Assembly: GCF_018687715.1 (NCBI RefSeq)
Contig: NC_056753.1
Location: 27,343,445 to 27,407,444 of the forward strand
Reading direction: 5' to 3'
DNA: 64,000 nucleotides
Source of the DNA: Carya illinoinensis
Lineage: Eukaryota > Streptophyta > Magnoliopsida > Fagales > Juglandaceae
Made by a program: the position numbers and the translations under genes. A model generated the notes under the pieces. That model was given only the letters and a program-made list of their open reading frames with translations, had not been told where the DNA came from and ran no database searches. Shown one piece after another: positions 45,185 to 56,941 of the stretch. How positions within the stretch are numbered: the first letter of the stretch is position 1; each line of letters starts with the position of its first letter.

Positions 45185-45462
45185 TACAGAAGAAAAGGAA
45201 AAGAAAAAAAAAAAAAAAGTAAAACATTGAAAAGTGGAGTAATAAAAAAAAAAAAAAAAAAAGGAAAAAAGGCTTTGTACCGACACAAGCACTCGCTCAC
45301 GTTAGCTTACATACGTCACATACGGACAGAAGAAAGGAAAAAAAAAAAAAAAAAAGTAAAACATTGAAAAGTGGAGGAAAAAAAAAAAAAAAAAAAAAGG
45401 GAAAAAAGGCTTTGTACTGACATAAGCACTCGCTGACATTAGCTTACATACGTCACATAGGA
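45185..45462. repeat. Tandem duplication of an A-rich ~140-bp unit
   Basis: Units 45186-45326 and 45327-45462 share GTAAAACATTGAAAAGTGGA, AGGCTTTGTAC and the TTAGCTTACATACGTCACATA end, separated by long A runs. A third, diverged piece begins at about 45490 (CTTTGCGCACAAACACTCGG). The two units differ by only a few bases outside the A runs, so the event is recent. Confidence 0.85.
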
Positions 45463-46865
45463 GAAAAATCAGTAAAAACAAAAAAAAAAAACTTTGCGCA
45501 CAAACACTCGGTCATATTTTGTTCCTTTTTTACGGTTTTGCCCTTATGTTTTCCTTTGTTACTTTCCTGCACACCAAAATTAAATACTGTCGATTCATCA
45601 GTCATGTGTTGTTTTATTTAATTAATGGGACAAAATGATAAAAATGCTAATGGATGGTAAAAATTAAATACTTTCGCCGGTTGTGTCAATAGGTTCAATA
45701 CAAAAGTCTGACGAGTTCTTCCTGTTTAGTGTAAGTTGTCTCGGTGATATTTTCTCTAGAATGGTAATTAATACCATTTTCGAATGCAGTTTGATCTTGT
45801 CAGTGAGTCAGTTTTTTAAATTATTTTTTTATTTCTGTTAGTGAGTCAATTTCTTGACTGTGTAATTTATACTACATGGTGTAATTTATTTTGTTATCTT
45901 CATCTCTTCAATTTCTTTCATTTGTTATATATTGTTAAGATTTATACTGCTTTCTAGCTTGATTGATGCTGTATTTTTAAGGACACTATTGTATTCAAAC
46001 AGACTACAATATAAGAATGTACAATATATTCAAAGATCTAAAACAAAACGTTTAAAATAAGACACTGAAGCATTAACACAGTTTACCACAAAACCTTCAC
46101 GTTTTGATAGGTTTTTATTCAAACTTTTGAATCACATTACTGATGAAGAGAAGGTATTCTAGATTTTTTTTTTTATTTTTTTAAAGAAAGTCCTTTGCTT
46201 GCTCCTGGCTAATTCCTCGTATCATCTTATTACCACTCAAAATAAAGGCAGTAGGGCTTTATACCGAGTTTAGCCAAAAATTCTGACGCAAATGCTTGGT
46301 TTTCATTGATTTAAACCACTTAAAGTGACCAAACAGTAGATACCGACATATTAAACATAAAATTTTCAAGAATTGTGCTACATCCACCGCGCTAGGAGCT
46401 ACCGTTAGGTATAAGTGAGGTTTTATTTATTTATTTATTTATTTTTATTATATTTTTTACATGTATTTTTATAACACTTTTAAATATTTTTTTTTTAAAT
46501 TTACTACATTATTTAAAAATACTTTCTTGATCACAAAATTAAAAAATAAATAATTAAAAAATTAAAAAATGTGAGTAGTAGCTCTATCATTTTCCAATTT
46601 TCAAACATGCATACACAAACAAGATACCTAAACATGTAATAACACAATCCAGATTAGCAACATCCCCCGAACCCATAGATTTGTTTTTTCTTAAAAACAA
46701 AACACATAACAAATAATACCCAAGAAAAAAGAACCAACCCACCCCAAATCACAATATCACCCAAAACAAAATAGTCATCGACGAGTTGATCTTAGTTCTT
46801 AGAACAAATCATAACCGTGGGAATTATAAAAATGCACAACCAACAATTCAATAACAGAAATATAA
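45463..46865. other. Intergenic stretch, no gene seen
   Basis: The sequence is AT-rich. A possible MITE lies at 46378-46600 (GTGCTACATCCACC.. to ..GTAGCTCTATCATTTTCC). No open frame shows protein features. Confidence 0.4.
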
Positions 46866-47925
46866 ATGGGGGTTGTGGCTTCAGGAGGTGGAATGAGAAT
46901 TAACCATCTTCTATTTGCGGACGACTGTGTTATATTTTGTAGAGCAAAACAAGAAGAATGGATAAGGGTAGAACAAATTTTATGGAGATATGAATGTGCC
47001 TCCGGGCAAGTCCTTAATAAACAGAAGGCTTCTATGCTGTTTAGTAGTAATACTCACTCTACTACCCAAGAATTGATTATTCAGTCCACTCATGGTGTGG
47101 TGTGTATAACAAGTATTTGGGCTTGCCAACTTTAGCGGGGAGATCTAAATACAATACATTTCGAGGATTAAAAGAAAAAATATGGAGAAGGATAACTAGT
47201 TGGAAGTCTGTGTTACTTTCAAAGGCTGGTAAAGAAATCTTAATAAAAAGTGTACTTTAATCTATCCCAACATATACTATGAGTGTTTTCAAGCTGCCAA
47301 ATAGTTTGTTAAATGAGATTGAAGCTATGATTTCTCAGTTTTGGTAGAGTCGCAACAAATCTACCAAGGGAGTCCATTGGAAAAGCTGAGAGAAACTAGG
47401 AATGATGAAAAACAAATGGGGCTTGGATTCAGGAACTTAATCAGTTTTAATAAAGTTTTGTTAGCAAAGCAAGTTTGGAGGATCTTGTAAGAACCCTCCT
47501 ATTTAGTATCTCAGATATTCAAGCACAAGTATTTCAAACAATGTGACATTTTGGAGTCCAATATTGGATCTTCTCCTTCTCATATTTGGAGAAGTATTTG
47601 GTCTTCTTTGGGCTTAGTGCATGCAGGAGCTGTGTGAAGGGTAGGAAATTGGAAGAATATTAAAATATGGCATGATAAATGGCTCTCTCGAGCTTCTTCT
47701 TATAAGATACAAACTCCCATGAATACCCTTGACTGTGATGCCAAAGTTGCAGAATTGATCAACAAAGATAAGCATGAATGGAAGACTGAGGTGGTTGAAT
47801 CTGTGTTTAGTGAGGAAGATGCATTTTTAATTAACAGTTTACCATTAAGTTTCAGGGATGTAAAGGATTGACTCATATGGGTGAATTCTCCAAAAGGGCT
47901 TTTTACTGTTAAGAGTGCATAATTT

Positions 47926-48249
47926 GTGGAACTTGAGATAAACAAACAGGCTAGACAGCAGGCTTCCAGAGATTCTGATGATGGTTTGCAATGGAGGAAA
48001 TTATGGCAACTACAAGTTTCTGGCAAGGTGAAGCAATTCTTGTGGAAGGCCCTTCAGGATATATTACCAACAATGAGCAAGCTGCAGGGAAAAATTGTAG
48101 AATATGTTTCATGTCCCATCTGTACCAAAGCTGAGGAAAACACTTTACATGTCCTTTGGACATGTCCTGCTGCTGTAGACTTGTGGGGGGATTCAGCAAG
48201 CATCTGCAACAAGTGGCACATAGATTATGTAGATTTTGCTACTTTATGA
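47926..48249 (+). pseudogene. LINE zf-RVT zinc-binding domain
   Basis: The frame encodes WQLQVSGKVKQFLWKALQDI, then CPICTKAEENTLHVLWTCP, the C-C-H-C zinc module found C-terminal to the reverse transcriptase in plant LINEs. A stop at 48249 ends it. The preceding residues (KSA*FVELEINKQ) show a stop at 47920. Confidence 0.8.
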
Positions 48250-48468
48250 AAGGAGTTCATGCAAAAGTTAAAGGAAAATCAGTTGACCTATGTTGTTTCT
48301 GTATTTCACAAGTTGTGGACTCGCAGGAATAAATGGGTGTTTAAATAGAAATTTCAAAGTCCAACTATTATTTACAAGTCTGCACTAGAGGAAGTATATA
48401 TATTCAAAGAGGTAATGCAGGAAAGGAAGAGGCAATCTGTAGTTAGATCAGAGTAGCACTTAACTAAT

Positions 48469-48890
48469 GTGCAAGCTGTGTGGGCACTAGCTTTAGATCC
48501 TTACTGTAAGGTGAATTTTTATGTGGCTTTTGATAAGGATGCTAGCTCTATGGGAAACAGTGTTATTATCAGAAATGCATGTGGTGATGCAGAGGTAATA
48601 TTGGCTGCACCTAGATCAAATGTGTCTTCTGCAGTTCATGCAGAGAGTTATGCTTTATTAAGAGCTATGCAGCTATGCCAAGAGTTGGGGATTTCTCGTG
48701 TTATTTTCGAAGGTGATGCCAAATTAGTAATAGAGAATATCAATGCACAAGCTGTTGATAGTTCTTGGACAGGTCATCTGTTCTAGGATATTCAGTTCAT
48801 GTCTTCAAGGCAACAATATTGCAGAGCAGTTTTCTTTAGAAGAGGAGGAAATAAAGCAGCACATGCTGCTGCCCAGTTGGCAAAACTTTA
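48469..48890 (+). pseudogene. LINE RNase H domain
   Basis: The frame contains VHAESYALLRAMQLCQELGI (catalytic Glu) and VIFEGDAKLVIENIN (catalytic Asp). The end, after a stop at 48784, continues with FFRRGGNKAAHAAAQLA. This last block matches the R-x-x-N-x-x-A-H-x-L-A motif of RNase H. Confidence 0.8.
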
Positions 48891-48900
48891 GTGTCTGAGT

Positions 48901-49565
48901 TAGTATGGATTGAGGATGGTCTATGGGAGGTCTTATCTATTATTTTGAGAGACAAAAGTTGTATTGTTTCTTCATGATTAATGCGTATTTCCTCTTTTCA
49001 GAATATATATATATATATATAAATGCACAACCTCTTCTACTATGTCCTATCTCTCTTCAATACCCCTTGAATTCCATGATGGGCTTTATACACTTCATAA
49101 CACTTTTATATACAATCCTTGTCCCTAACATATGAACCATACACTTTTACCGATAAAAAAAACATATATATGAACCATACACTAAAACCAGTAGTTTTGT
49201 GACCTTCTAATAAGAGAAGTAAATCAGAGACAAAATTTATTGATCTCTCCTACCCCTCCTATAGACTATTTCTACTCTTACCAAAGAAAAAAAATTATCT
49301 TTCCTCCAAGGTGCCTAAACCATTCTCACAAATCCACAAATCATACAAATAAAAAAATGCTACAACTTGGAAAAAAATATCAGCTTCAACGTAATGAAAA
49401 AAAAAACTAAATAATTAGGTTCTTGTGCTGCTACATAATTAATCTAACCACATGAACTAATAACAATCAATTCAAATAAACTTATCAGAGTCAAACTAGA
49501 TGACAAATTTAATGTATAATTTTTATCAATTCTAACTTAAAATAATATTTCCATTGCATTTATAG
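48901..49565. other. Stretch between LINE and RPA-like fragment
   Basis: AT-rich, with a TA tract at 49003-49020. No gene or clear repeat was recognised. Confidence 0.3.
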
Positions 49566-49945
49566 TGCTCGAGCATATGTTGAACTTGATGATGATCCTG
49601 GAAAATTAGTTGCTGTTATATTTGGTGAAATTACAGAAAAAACATTGGGTTATTCAGTAGTTGAACTTATAAATCATGCTGGTGAGGTATGTTTTTTATT
49701 TTTTATTAGTAAATTGAGTTTCTGTATATAAGTTGTTTGGATTTTTATTAAACATGCAAAGCTATTCAAAATTTATTTTGTAGGAACATTTGCTATATAT
49801 TGAAAATGTTGTAGAAAAAGCTTCATAGAAAGAGTGGATGATTTAACTTTTTGCAGATCCTGACCGATTCAAGCAACAAAAGCATAAGAATTTCAATGTC
49901 ATCTCTATTGATGCCTTACAAGATAACACAAATGATGGATCATAG
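49566..49945 (+). pseudogene. RPA1-like (replication protein A C-terminal) fragment
   Basis: Exon 1 (49566-49686) encodes ARAYVELDDDPGKLVAVIFG and LGYSVVELINHAGE. Exon 2 (49784-49945) encodes EHLLYIENVVEKAS, a stop where a coding residue is expected, then LFADPDRFKQQKHKNFNVIS. The intron (49687-49783) has GT..AG borders. The pattern fits the C-terminal DNA-binding fold of the large RPA subunit, a gene type known from plant Helitrons. Two in-frame stops in exon 2 and the lack of upstream exons make it a pseudogene. Confidence 0.65.
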
Positions 49946-50286
49946 TAGAATCATCAAAGAAATCATATTTTGAATTAATGTTTTTGTTAAACTTGTGTTA
50001 AATTTATCACAAACAACTTTGCTAAAACTATGGATATGATGACCATCTATGGGACTATCTTACTGTTTTAACTAATGATTTTATTTTATAATCTATGGAA
50101 GCATGTAATTATTATCCTCTACTTAACTATCACTATCCAAAAATATTTGTTAGAACTTACTTTTTTTTCTCTGTGCATTAAATTATTGATTAAAATCTTT
50201 TTTTTTTACAAAAAGTATATTATTTCTTAAAAATAATCACTTCATTGAACTAAACAAATGTGCTTTGCACGTTACTCTTCCACTAG
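49566..50286 (+). mobile_element. Helitron 3' part ending in CTAG
   Basis: The terminus has GTGCTTTGCAC (50260-50270), a short hairpin, then GTTACTCTTCCA and CTAG at 50283-50286 followed by T. Plant Helitrons end in a hairpin 10-12 bases before CTRR and insert between A and T. The upstream RPA-like gene fragment in the same orientation fits, because plant Helitrons often carry such genes. The 5' TC end was not located, so the full length is unknown. Confidence 0.6.
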
Positions 50287-52201
50287 TATATGTATATATA
50301 TATATATAAATAAAACACAAAAATCAATTTGCTCATGTCAAGAACAGAGGCTCTTCGCTGCATATGGCCCGTTGTCGTCACAATACTATCACTATCATCT
50401 CAAGTCTAATTGGAATGTCATAGTCACGGATCATAGAATGATTAGCAACTATGATTTGTGAAGTACTGGTGTTTGGACATTGGTCGGTCAACTGTCCATG
50501 CGGCCCTAATTTGCTGTGCAAATCTTCGAATATTCCAATTTCGTCTGACCTTCACTCCGATTTTGACTCAAATTTTGAAAATCAACCTTACAAACAAATT
50601 AGGAAAGATTAAAAAAAATTATGGTTTCTCCCAACTTACAAACAAACTAATATTTCTCCCAAATTAGGCAAATAAAAGATTAAAACAATGTTCACCTTGT
50701 ATTACAGGAAGGAACCAATGGAGGGAGAGGGCAACTTGGCGAGTCGCGGCGAGTCGCGGCGGAGGGGTTGGAGACGGCAGCGACTCATAGGGCTAGGGTT
50801 TTGATTGTGAGAGAGAGAGAAACTGAGAGTCTGAGACTTGAAAGAGAAATTTTGAGAGACGAGAGAGATGAATGGTAGAATGGGGATAGGAGGGAATTGA
50901 GGGGAGGGGGGCAGTGAAAACAGAGGCTCTTACTCTATTGAAATGGCATCGTTTCAGTATACATAATTTAAAAAAAAAAAAAAAAAAAAAAATTAACTAG
51001 GTTGCGTGAAAAGACACCGTTTCAAGCAACCCAGTTTCAAATTCTTTCTATTGCTAGACCTAAATGGTGCCGTTTAGGTCTAATTTTTCACTAAACACCG
51101 CCATGTAATCATTAAGATGTGATTTTCATTTCTAAATTTCTAAGATATGGTTGGCAACTTGGCACATAAATTAATACAAAAATGATTTAAGTTAGTAAAA
51201 TTAAAATTAAGTAAACTATTTAATGTAGATTATTAAATTAACACATTAAAAAAATAACTTAATAAAATTATATTTATGATATTAATTGGCATAATTGCTA
51301 CTTTGTTACTAATTTAGAGTATATCAATATATTATGATAGTTATTAGTTAATGTATAATGATGATTTTTTTTTAATACTTCTATAATTATATTGTGATAT
51401 ATTAAATAATTTAATATATATACATGTTATTAACTTATTTACTATATCTAATAATACACTATTACACTAGTACTAATACTATAACTATATTAACTAATAA
51501 CTATACTAGACTACTAGTAGTATTACTAAAATATTATATGTTAATGATAAATTGATAATACTATATTCAATAATAGTAATACTCTTATTAAGTATTAATT
51601 ATAGCTATATATCCTATGTTAGAATTTAGACTATATGATAGACTGATAGACTAATAGTATTAGTACAACTGTATAAGTATATTGTATAGTTATATATTAA
51701 TATTATATGTAGTGATTAATAATAATAATAAATTATTAGTATAGTTATATATTAGTATTACTTATAGTAATTTAATATAACTATATTAGTGTAAATATAA
51801 CTATAATATATTATAATATTAGACTATTAGTGTTAATATAAATATTAGTATTAATATATAATTATAAATATTATTATTAGTTAATAATTATATAAAAATT
51901 ATATAATTAATTTATAAAATTATTTATATAAATTATATATTATTTTTATTTTTTATTCGGTCTGATCGGGAGTATCGGGAGTGAAAAACCCCTGAATCAA
52001 AATCGAATTAAATTTATGGACCGAATTGGTCCAATAATAGTCGGACCAGCCGATGCTCTACCTTTAACTCAAGTAACCACTTGAAAAAGTATAAATATGA
52101 CTTATATATAATATTACTTTTAAAATATAACTAGTGAAATTGAAAGTACAATCTATGATACGTATCTCTATCTAATAATAATAATATATATATAGGTACA
52201 A
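50287..52201. other. AT-rich intergenic stretch
   Basis: 50315-50385 duplicates 52195-52201 plus 52465-52535. It carries the sequence AAAATCAATTTG(C/T)TC and GGCCCGTTGTCGTCAC, and is the empty version of the MITE site at 52211. A GC-rich 10-bp tandem (GGCGAGTCGC) lies at about 50737-50760. 51150-51960 is extremely AT-rich with TATTAGTA-type words. No gene. Confidence 0.45.
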
Positions 52202-52210
52202 AAATCAATT

Positions 52211-52464
52211 GGGAAATGCTTGTATGCCCCTTCTATTTGCACCCTCAAAGTGACTGCTGGTCACAAATTTTTTTTTTAATATTTTTTTTTACTTAATGAT
52301 TAAGGAAGTGATTTTAAGTGTATTGCTATTTTTTTTTATATTTTTTAAAAATGTTTAAATATATAAAAAAAATGTAAAATGAAAAAAGAAACAAAAAAGA
52401 AAAAAAAATTTACAAAGGGCGGCACGCCCAGCGGTAATCGCTGGGCGGCATAGTAGCATCGCCC
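52211..52464. mobile_element. Mutator-type MITE with 9-bp target duplication
   Basis: The element starts GGGAAATGCT and ends AGCATCGCCC, giving inverted ends with two mismatches. It is flanked by AAATCAATT at 52202-52210 and 52465-52473. A 9-bp target duplication is typical of Mutator-like elements. The related sequence at 50315-50385 has a single AAATCAATT followed directly by the downstream flank, so it is a paralogous empty site. It is 254 bp, non-coding, with GGGCGGCA words near its right end. Confidence 0.85.
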
Positions 52465-53264
52465 AAATCAATTTGTTCTTGTAAAGAATCGAGGCACATT
52501 CGCTGCATCTGGCCCGTTGTCGTCACGTGACAAACACGACAACGATTCACCGTAAGAATACTCTAATTTTCCAATTGGACCTGGTCATGGTAACCATGGG
52601 TGCACGTGTTGTTGCTTCAACCATTTCTAACATTCTAAAGTTTATTATTATCTAACTTTTACTTTTGACGAAGAATATATATCTTTTAGCAATTCTAGAA
52701 AGAAGAAAGATTTAAGTGATTTTAATAATTTAAAAACCAGAGCCTTGTAGGAAAACATGCAAGAAAAACTCATGTCTCCTACGTGAATACAAAACAATAG
52801 CATGGGTACCCCTGTCCCCTAGACCAAAAGTTTTTTTTTTTTCTTCATACCAAAAGTTATCTCCATGAGAAAGTAATAATTACTATATGGAATCCGTAAT
52901 TTCCGCTTTCCACGGTCAACATTGGAATGCTGGCTAATTGGTAAGAAACGAGCAAAACAAATTTCAAATGAATTCCATCAATAAGCCTTTTATATTTTTT
53001 CTAATTTTAGATAACAAAAACTCATGCGCGGAGGCTGTAATTATATATGCCATAATTTGCGATGCTCAAAGCTAGAAAAACTGAAAATAACCGTGATCTA
53101 CAATACATGAGTAGTACCTGTGTTGCCACCATTTCATTTGTTCGATGTTCGCATGAGCGCTACTATGGCAAACTGATCATAAATTTCGCCCAATGAAGCA
53201 ACCTTGCAATAAAGTTATAGAAGGTTGATTAAAACCATAGCTGATACATAGCACATCATCATCA
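52465..53264. other. Flank shared with 28550-28745, no gene
   Basis: 53095-53264 aligns with 28570-28740 as described there. The remainder is AT-rich, with no gene or repeat I recognise. Confidence 0.5.
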
Positions 53265-54521
53265 CACTACAACAAAATTTAGATTTGGGATTTTTTTTTT
53301 TTTTTTAACAAAATAAAAATCATCCTAAAAAATGAGTTTTAGGGACGGAAGTCCTTAACCATTCAAACAATCAGTTTTTTATTCGAACGGCATATGCAAG
53401 GACGAGAAATTTCGTCCCTAATAAAATATCATCTCAAATATTTACTAAAATGTTTGAACATAATAAATAAACTTTCGGATGGATATTATTATATATGATC
53501 GACAAGGAATTGGCGGGCCAAGTGACTAAATTTAGTGCAAAATTGACTTATCGTTTGAATAATTTATTAAATTCAAACGTCAAGGTTAATCGTTGTTCGA
53601 ATGTAAAATAAAGATTGAGACGGAAATTAATTGCAGAAATATTTTCAAAAATAATAAAATAAACTTTTGAACAGATATTATATAGGATCGAATGAGGAAT
53701 TGGCAGGTTACTTGACTAAATTTAGCTAGTAATTGACTTACCATTCGAATAACATATTAAACTATTCGAATATCAAGGTTAATCGTTGTAATTCAAACGT
53801 AAAATAATTGAGGGCTTATATATTATGTATGAACGATGACAAAGTTTTTACAACTTTTGATGGCAACACAATACCTTACTTAATTATGGAGAAATATTTA
53901 ATTTATATAAAAAATTAGCAGTTAAAGAATATATATATATATATATAATAGAAAATAATAATTAATTTAGAAAAGAAAAATACGATTTATAATTAAATTA
54001 ATTTTACAAAATACAAAATATTGTCCATACAAAAAATAAAAAAAATGCAAACAAAAGATACACAATACTACCTGCCCAAATATTTTACCACATCCTCGAC
54101 TCCAGCTAGGCGTGTCTCTATTTGTGTTAACTAATTATTGATCGTCACCTAAGCGACAAAGATGCTAGCAATCTTTGTACGTAAGTCAGGGATGCTAGCA
54201 TTCATCTATGTATATAAGTTAGAGATGGATATAAGTTAGAGACGACACTTTAGATCTTTGTATGCACTGCATTAATCACCTTTGATGTCTATGCGTGGAT
54301 CTCTGCAAGCATTATATCTGCAATCTCCTCACGAATAATAGTGTGTGATGCCTCCTATTTGGATGTCTCTCCAACCGATATGCCATGATCTATTGGGTGT
54401 GCATCTTCTTGAGTCTCGATCGGCTCTATAATGGGAGCACAAAGATGAAATCTCGATTATCTTGTGCTGTGTGACAAGGTCGAGGAAATGATTGGTCCAA
54501 TCGACTCTTGAACACGCTCAC

Positions 54522-56190
54522 TGATCAGCTTATAATTTTGTCTTCCAAGCGTAGAAGCTGTCAAAGTAATACAAGGATGAGTCCAGGATCGTATTCCACA
54601 GGGACAAAGAGTTATCAAAGCGTTCGTAAGATTTTCTTTGTGTAAAAAAAAATGTATCGATTATGGAAGATGAAAATAAATGTGAATCTATGTTTCTAAA
54701 ATTATCAAAACTAAGAAGTTTAGAGAAAATGTGTAGCAAATGAATTAAACTTGTAAGAAACAATAAAACAAACACTTGGGACACAATTTTCACCCACTGA
54801 TTTGGAGATGGATTTACTTCTCTTTTCATCTTCTCTCAACCATGCTCTCATTCCTAGAAATCATGGTCGGATAATATAGCAATGAATCCCAATTCTTAGC
54901 CTAATAAAACTACTTGACAGATTATATAACAATTGTAAAATAGTGGAAGAAAGCCATCAAAGTCTTGTTACTTGTTCAAGTATTAATTGTGCCTTAACGT
55001 CTACAACTAATCTAAACCAAGAACAAAGAACTTCAATACTTTCTATATGTAAATTGAAATATTATCCAACAAGTTAATCATTGAAATCAAATAATCATGG
55101 AAGAAAATTCACTCCAAAACAGTTATAGGTTACTCATTGAATCCCAAATCCAAAATTTAGCCTATCATCTCTAAATTAATAAAATGCTTAAAATGATAAA
55201 TTCTAACATTTCAAATTATTGTATGAAAATAAATACAGAAAAATAAATCAAACAAACTGAAAGAAGCTAATCTGAAAACAACTAAGAAGTAAAGCTCGGA
55301 AACAAAACAAAGAAAAATAGAAGAACGAGAGAGAGAGTTCCCCCTCTGCTACCCGAACGGAAACGAAAAGAATAAGAAAAAAAATAAAATAAGCCGCCCG
55401 ACTACATGAAGAACTGAAGCAAGAAACGAAAAATAAAATAAACTAAAACACTGCCAACTAAAATCTGGAACGAAAAGTTGAGGCAAACTAAGAACGAAAA
55501 AAAAAATATGAAATCCGAATGAGAGAGAGCCTCCCTTCCGTCCGTCTGTCTGTAAAGAAATCAAATTACCAGAAAAATAGAGCAAACCAGCCGCCTCCGT
55601 CTAGAAGATAAAAAGAAAGAAAATAAAGCTATGAAAATAAAATGCAAAAGCTCCTCTCCTACTCCTGCTGCTACTCTCTAAACCAAAAACAAGAAAAATG
55701 AATGAAGGAAAAGCCAAAACCAGCCGCCCTCCTGTCCCACGAAAAGAAAACCTAAGAAAATGACATCCTAAAAGAAAAGCTACCTACCAACGAAAAGCAA
55801 AAAGTAAAAAAAACTAAAAACAAGCCCCTTCCGTCTAAACTGGAAGCAATAAGTCTCAAAATAAAAAAAATGCCCAATAACAATCCCATAATCACGAAAT
55901 TGCCCCTTGCATCTTTAGTCTACTGTGAGGTCATCTTCAGCCCTTCCTTCTTACAAAAAATACCCTACATCAATTCAAATTAAGTGTTCATAATTAGAAA
56001 AATAAAATTGAGATATTAATTTTGACGTGGCCTAACAGCTGTATTATAAACCCTTTTAAGTGTAAAAATATCAGAATTTATTAATTTACTCAAATTTCAT
56101 AATCTATTTCATAATTAAGTGCATAATTCATTTTGATTAAACAATTTAGTCACTTTAACAACTTAATTATGTGGTTTTGACACTTTATCA
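54522..56190 (-). mobile_element. Solo LTR-like insertion with 5-bp target duplication, only in copy B
   Basis: The element begins TGATCAGCTT and ends CTTTATCA, and is flanked by CTCAC at 54517-54521 and 56191-56195. Copy A has AACACGCTCAACAATATCTAG at 5196-5216, with no insertion, so this is the empty site. TG..CA ends and a 5-bp target duplication fit an LTR. In minus orientation the right part has TCCCTGTGGAATACGATCC, seen in some gypsy LTRs, so I guess minus orientation. It is ~1.67 kb without an internal region. Small ORFs at 54530-54829 and 55349-55585 are not genes. Confidence 0.75.
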
Positions 56191-56264
56191 CTCACCAATA
56201 TCTAGAAGGACCCTGCAGCGAGCAAAAATCATGTGATTAGGCTTCTAAATGGCAATATATCTAT

Positions 56265-56941
56265 TGTAATGTAGTGGACCTCTTATCGAATCCTAGCAAA
56301 TATATTATTCCCTAGGTTGATATGCACCTCAGGAGCAACGCATATCATAAATCGTGCTTGATCCATGCCAATCTTAGTTTTGTGCTATCGAGGATCAATG
56401 TTGCTGGCAATAATGATATTCAAAATCTCGAAGAAACCAAATAAATTGGCTTGTTTGATTCTCTTTGTTCTATCATAGGGAGGAACATCTGGACCAATAA
56501 CTAACTGTCGAATCTCATGATCAGAAAGGCCATCACTTCCATCTGCATCAAAGCCCTTGTCCTCAGACTTATTCCCATCGACCGTAGTTGTGGACTCTCT
56601 AGATACCACATTTGGATATGCAGTGGCAATTGAAGGATACCAATAAATTGGCAAGTGCGTATACTAAAAATGTAACTGAGACTCTCTTGATCGAGATCGT
56701 GTATGCCTTGTCATCTCAACTGGCACTACCTAGCTCTTTATAGAACTCATATATAATGTTGATATATGAAATAATGTTCCTCCCTTCAACCTTATGGTCG
56801 ATGATTATTGTCCAACACACTCAATGCCAATGAAAGACCCTTCCAGCGAAGATTCGGAAAATCAGAGATCTTGACTTAATGTTCCAACAAAACAAGTCCT
56901 CTCTCAAACTTGTTCATTGTAGGGTTGTCCTAATTTGCCAT
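56265..56941 (-). pseudogene. Putative plant-transposon protein, copy B, broken
   Basis: The minus strand starts at ATG 56941 with the same MANQDN beginning as copy A. It is broken by frameshifts at about 56830 and 56655 and by a stop after NIDPR at 56385. Beyond the stop, frames resume with GMDQARFMICVAPEVHINLG and ARIR, close to copy A. The two copies carry different lesions, so both decayed after they separated or were already broken in part. Confidence 0.5.

Larger units (their letters stand above)
46866..48900 (+). mobile_element. 5'-truncated LINE (L1-like), plus strand
   Basis: The sequence encodes the C-terminal half of an L1-like reverse transcriptase, a zf-RVT zinc domain and an RNase H, in one frame for long stretches with scattered stops. 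The polymerase box HLLFADDCVIFC at about 46905-46940 is intact. Then come LNKQKASMLFSSN, IPTYTMSVFKLP, FRNLISFNKVLLAKQ and WLSRASSYKIQTP. Sequence upstream of 46866 is unrelated, so the element is 5'-truncated. No poly(A) or target duplication was recognised after 48900. Confidence 0.8.

Noticed and set aside
51150..51960. Extremely AT-rich block with TATTAGTA words, considered as a satellite or matrix-attachment region
   Set aside because: No regular unit length could be read by eye, and base composition alone is not enough evidence.
54530..55585. Minus-strand frames of 99 and 78 codons
   Set aside because: They lie inside the LTR-like insertion and lack any recognisable domain.
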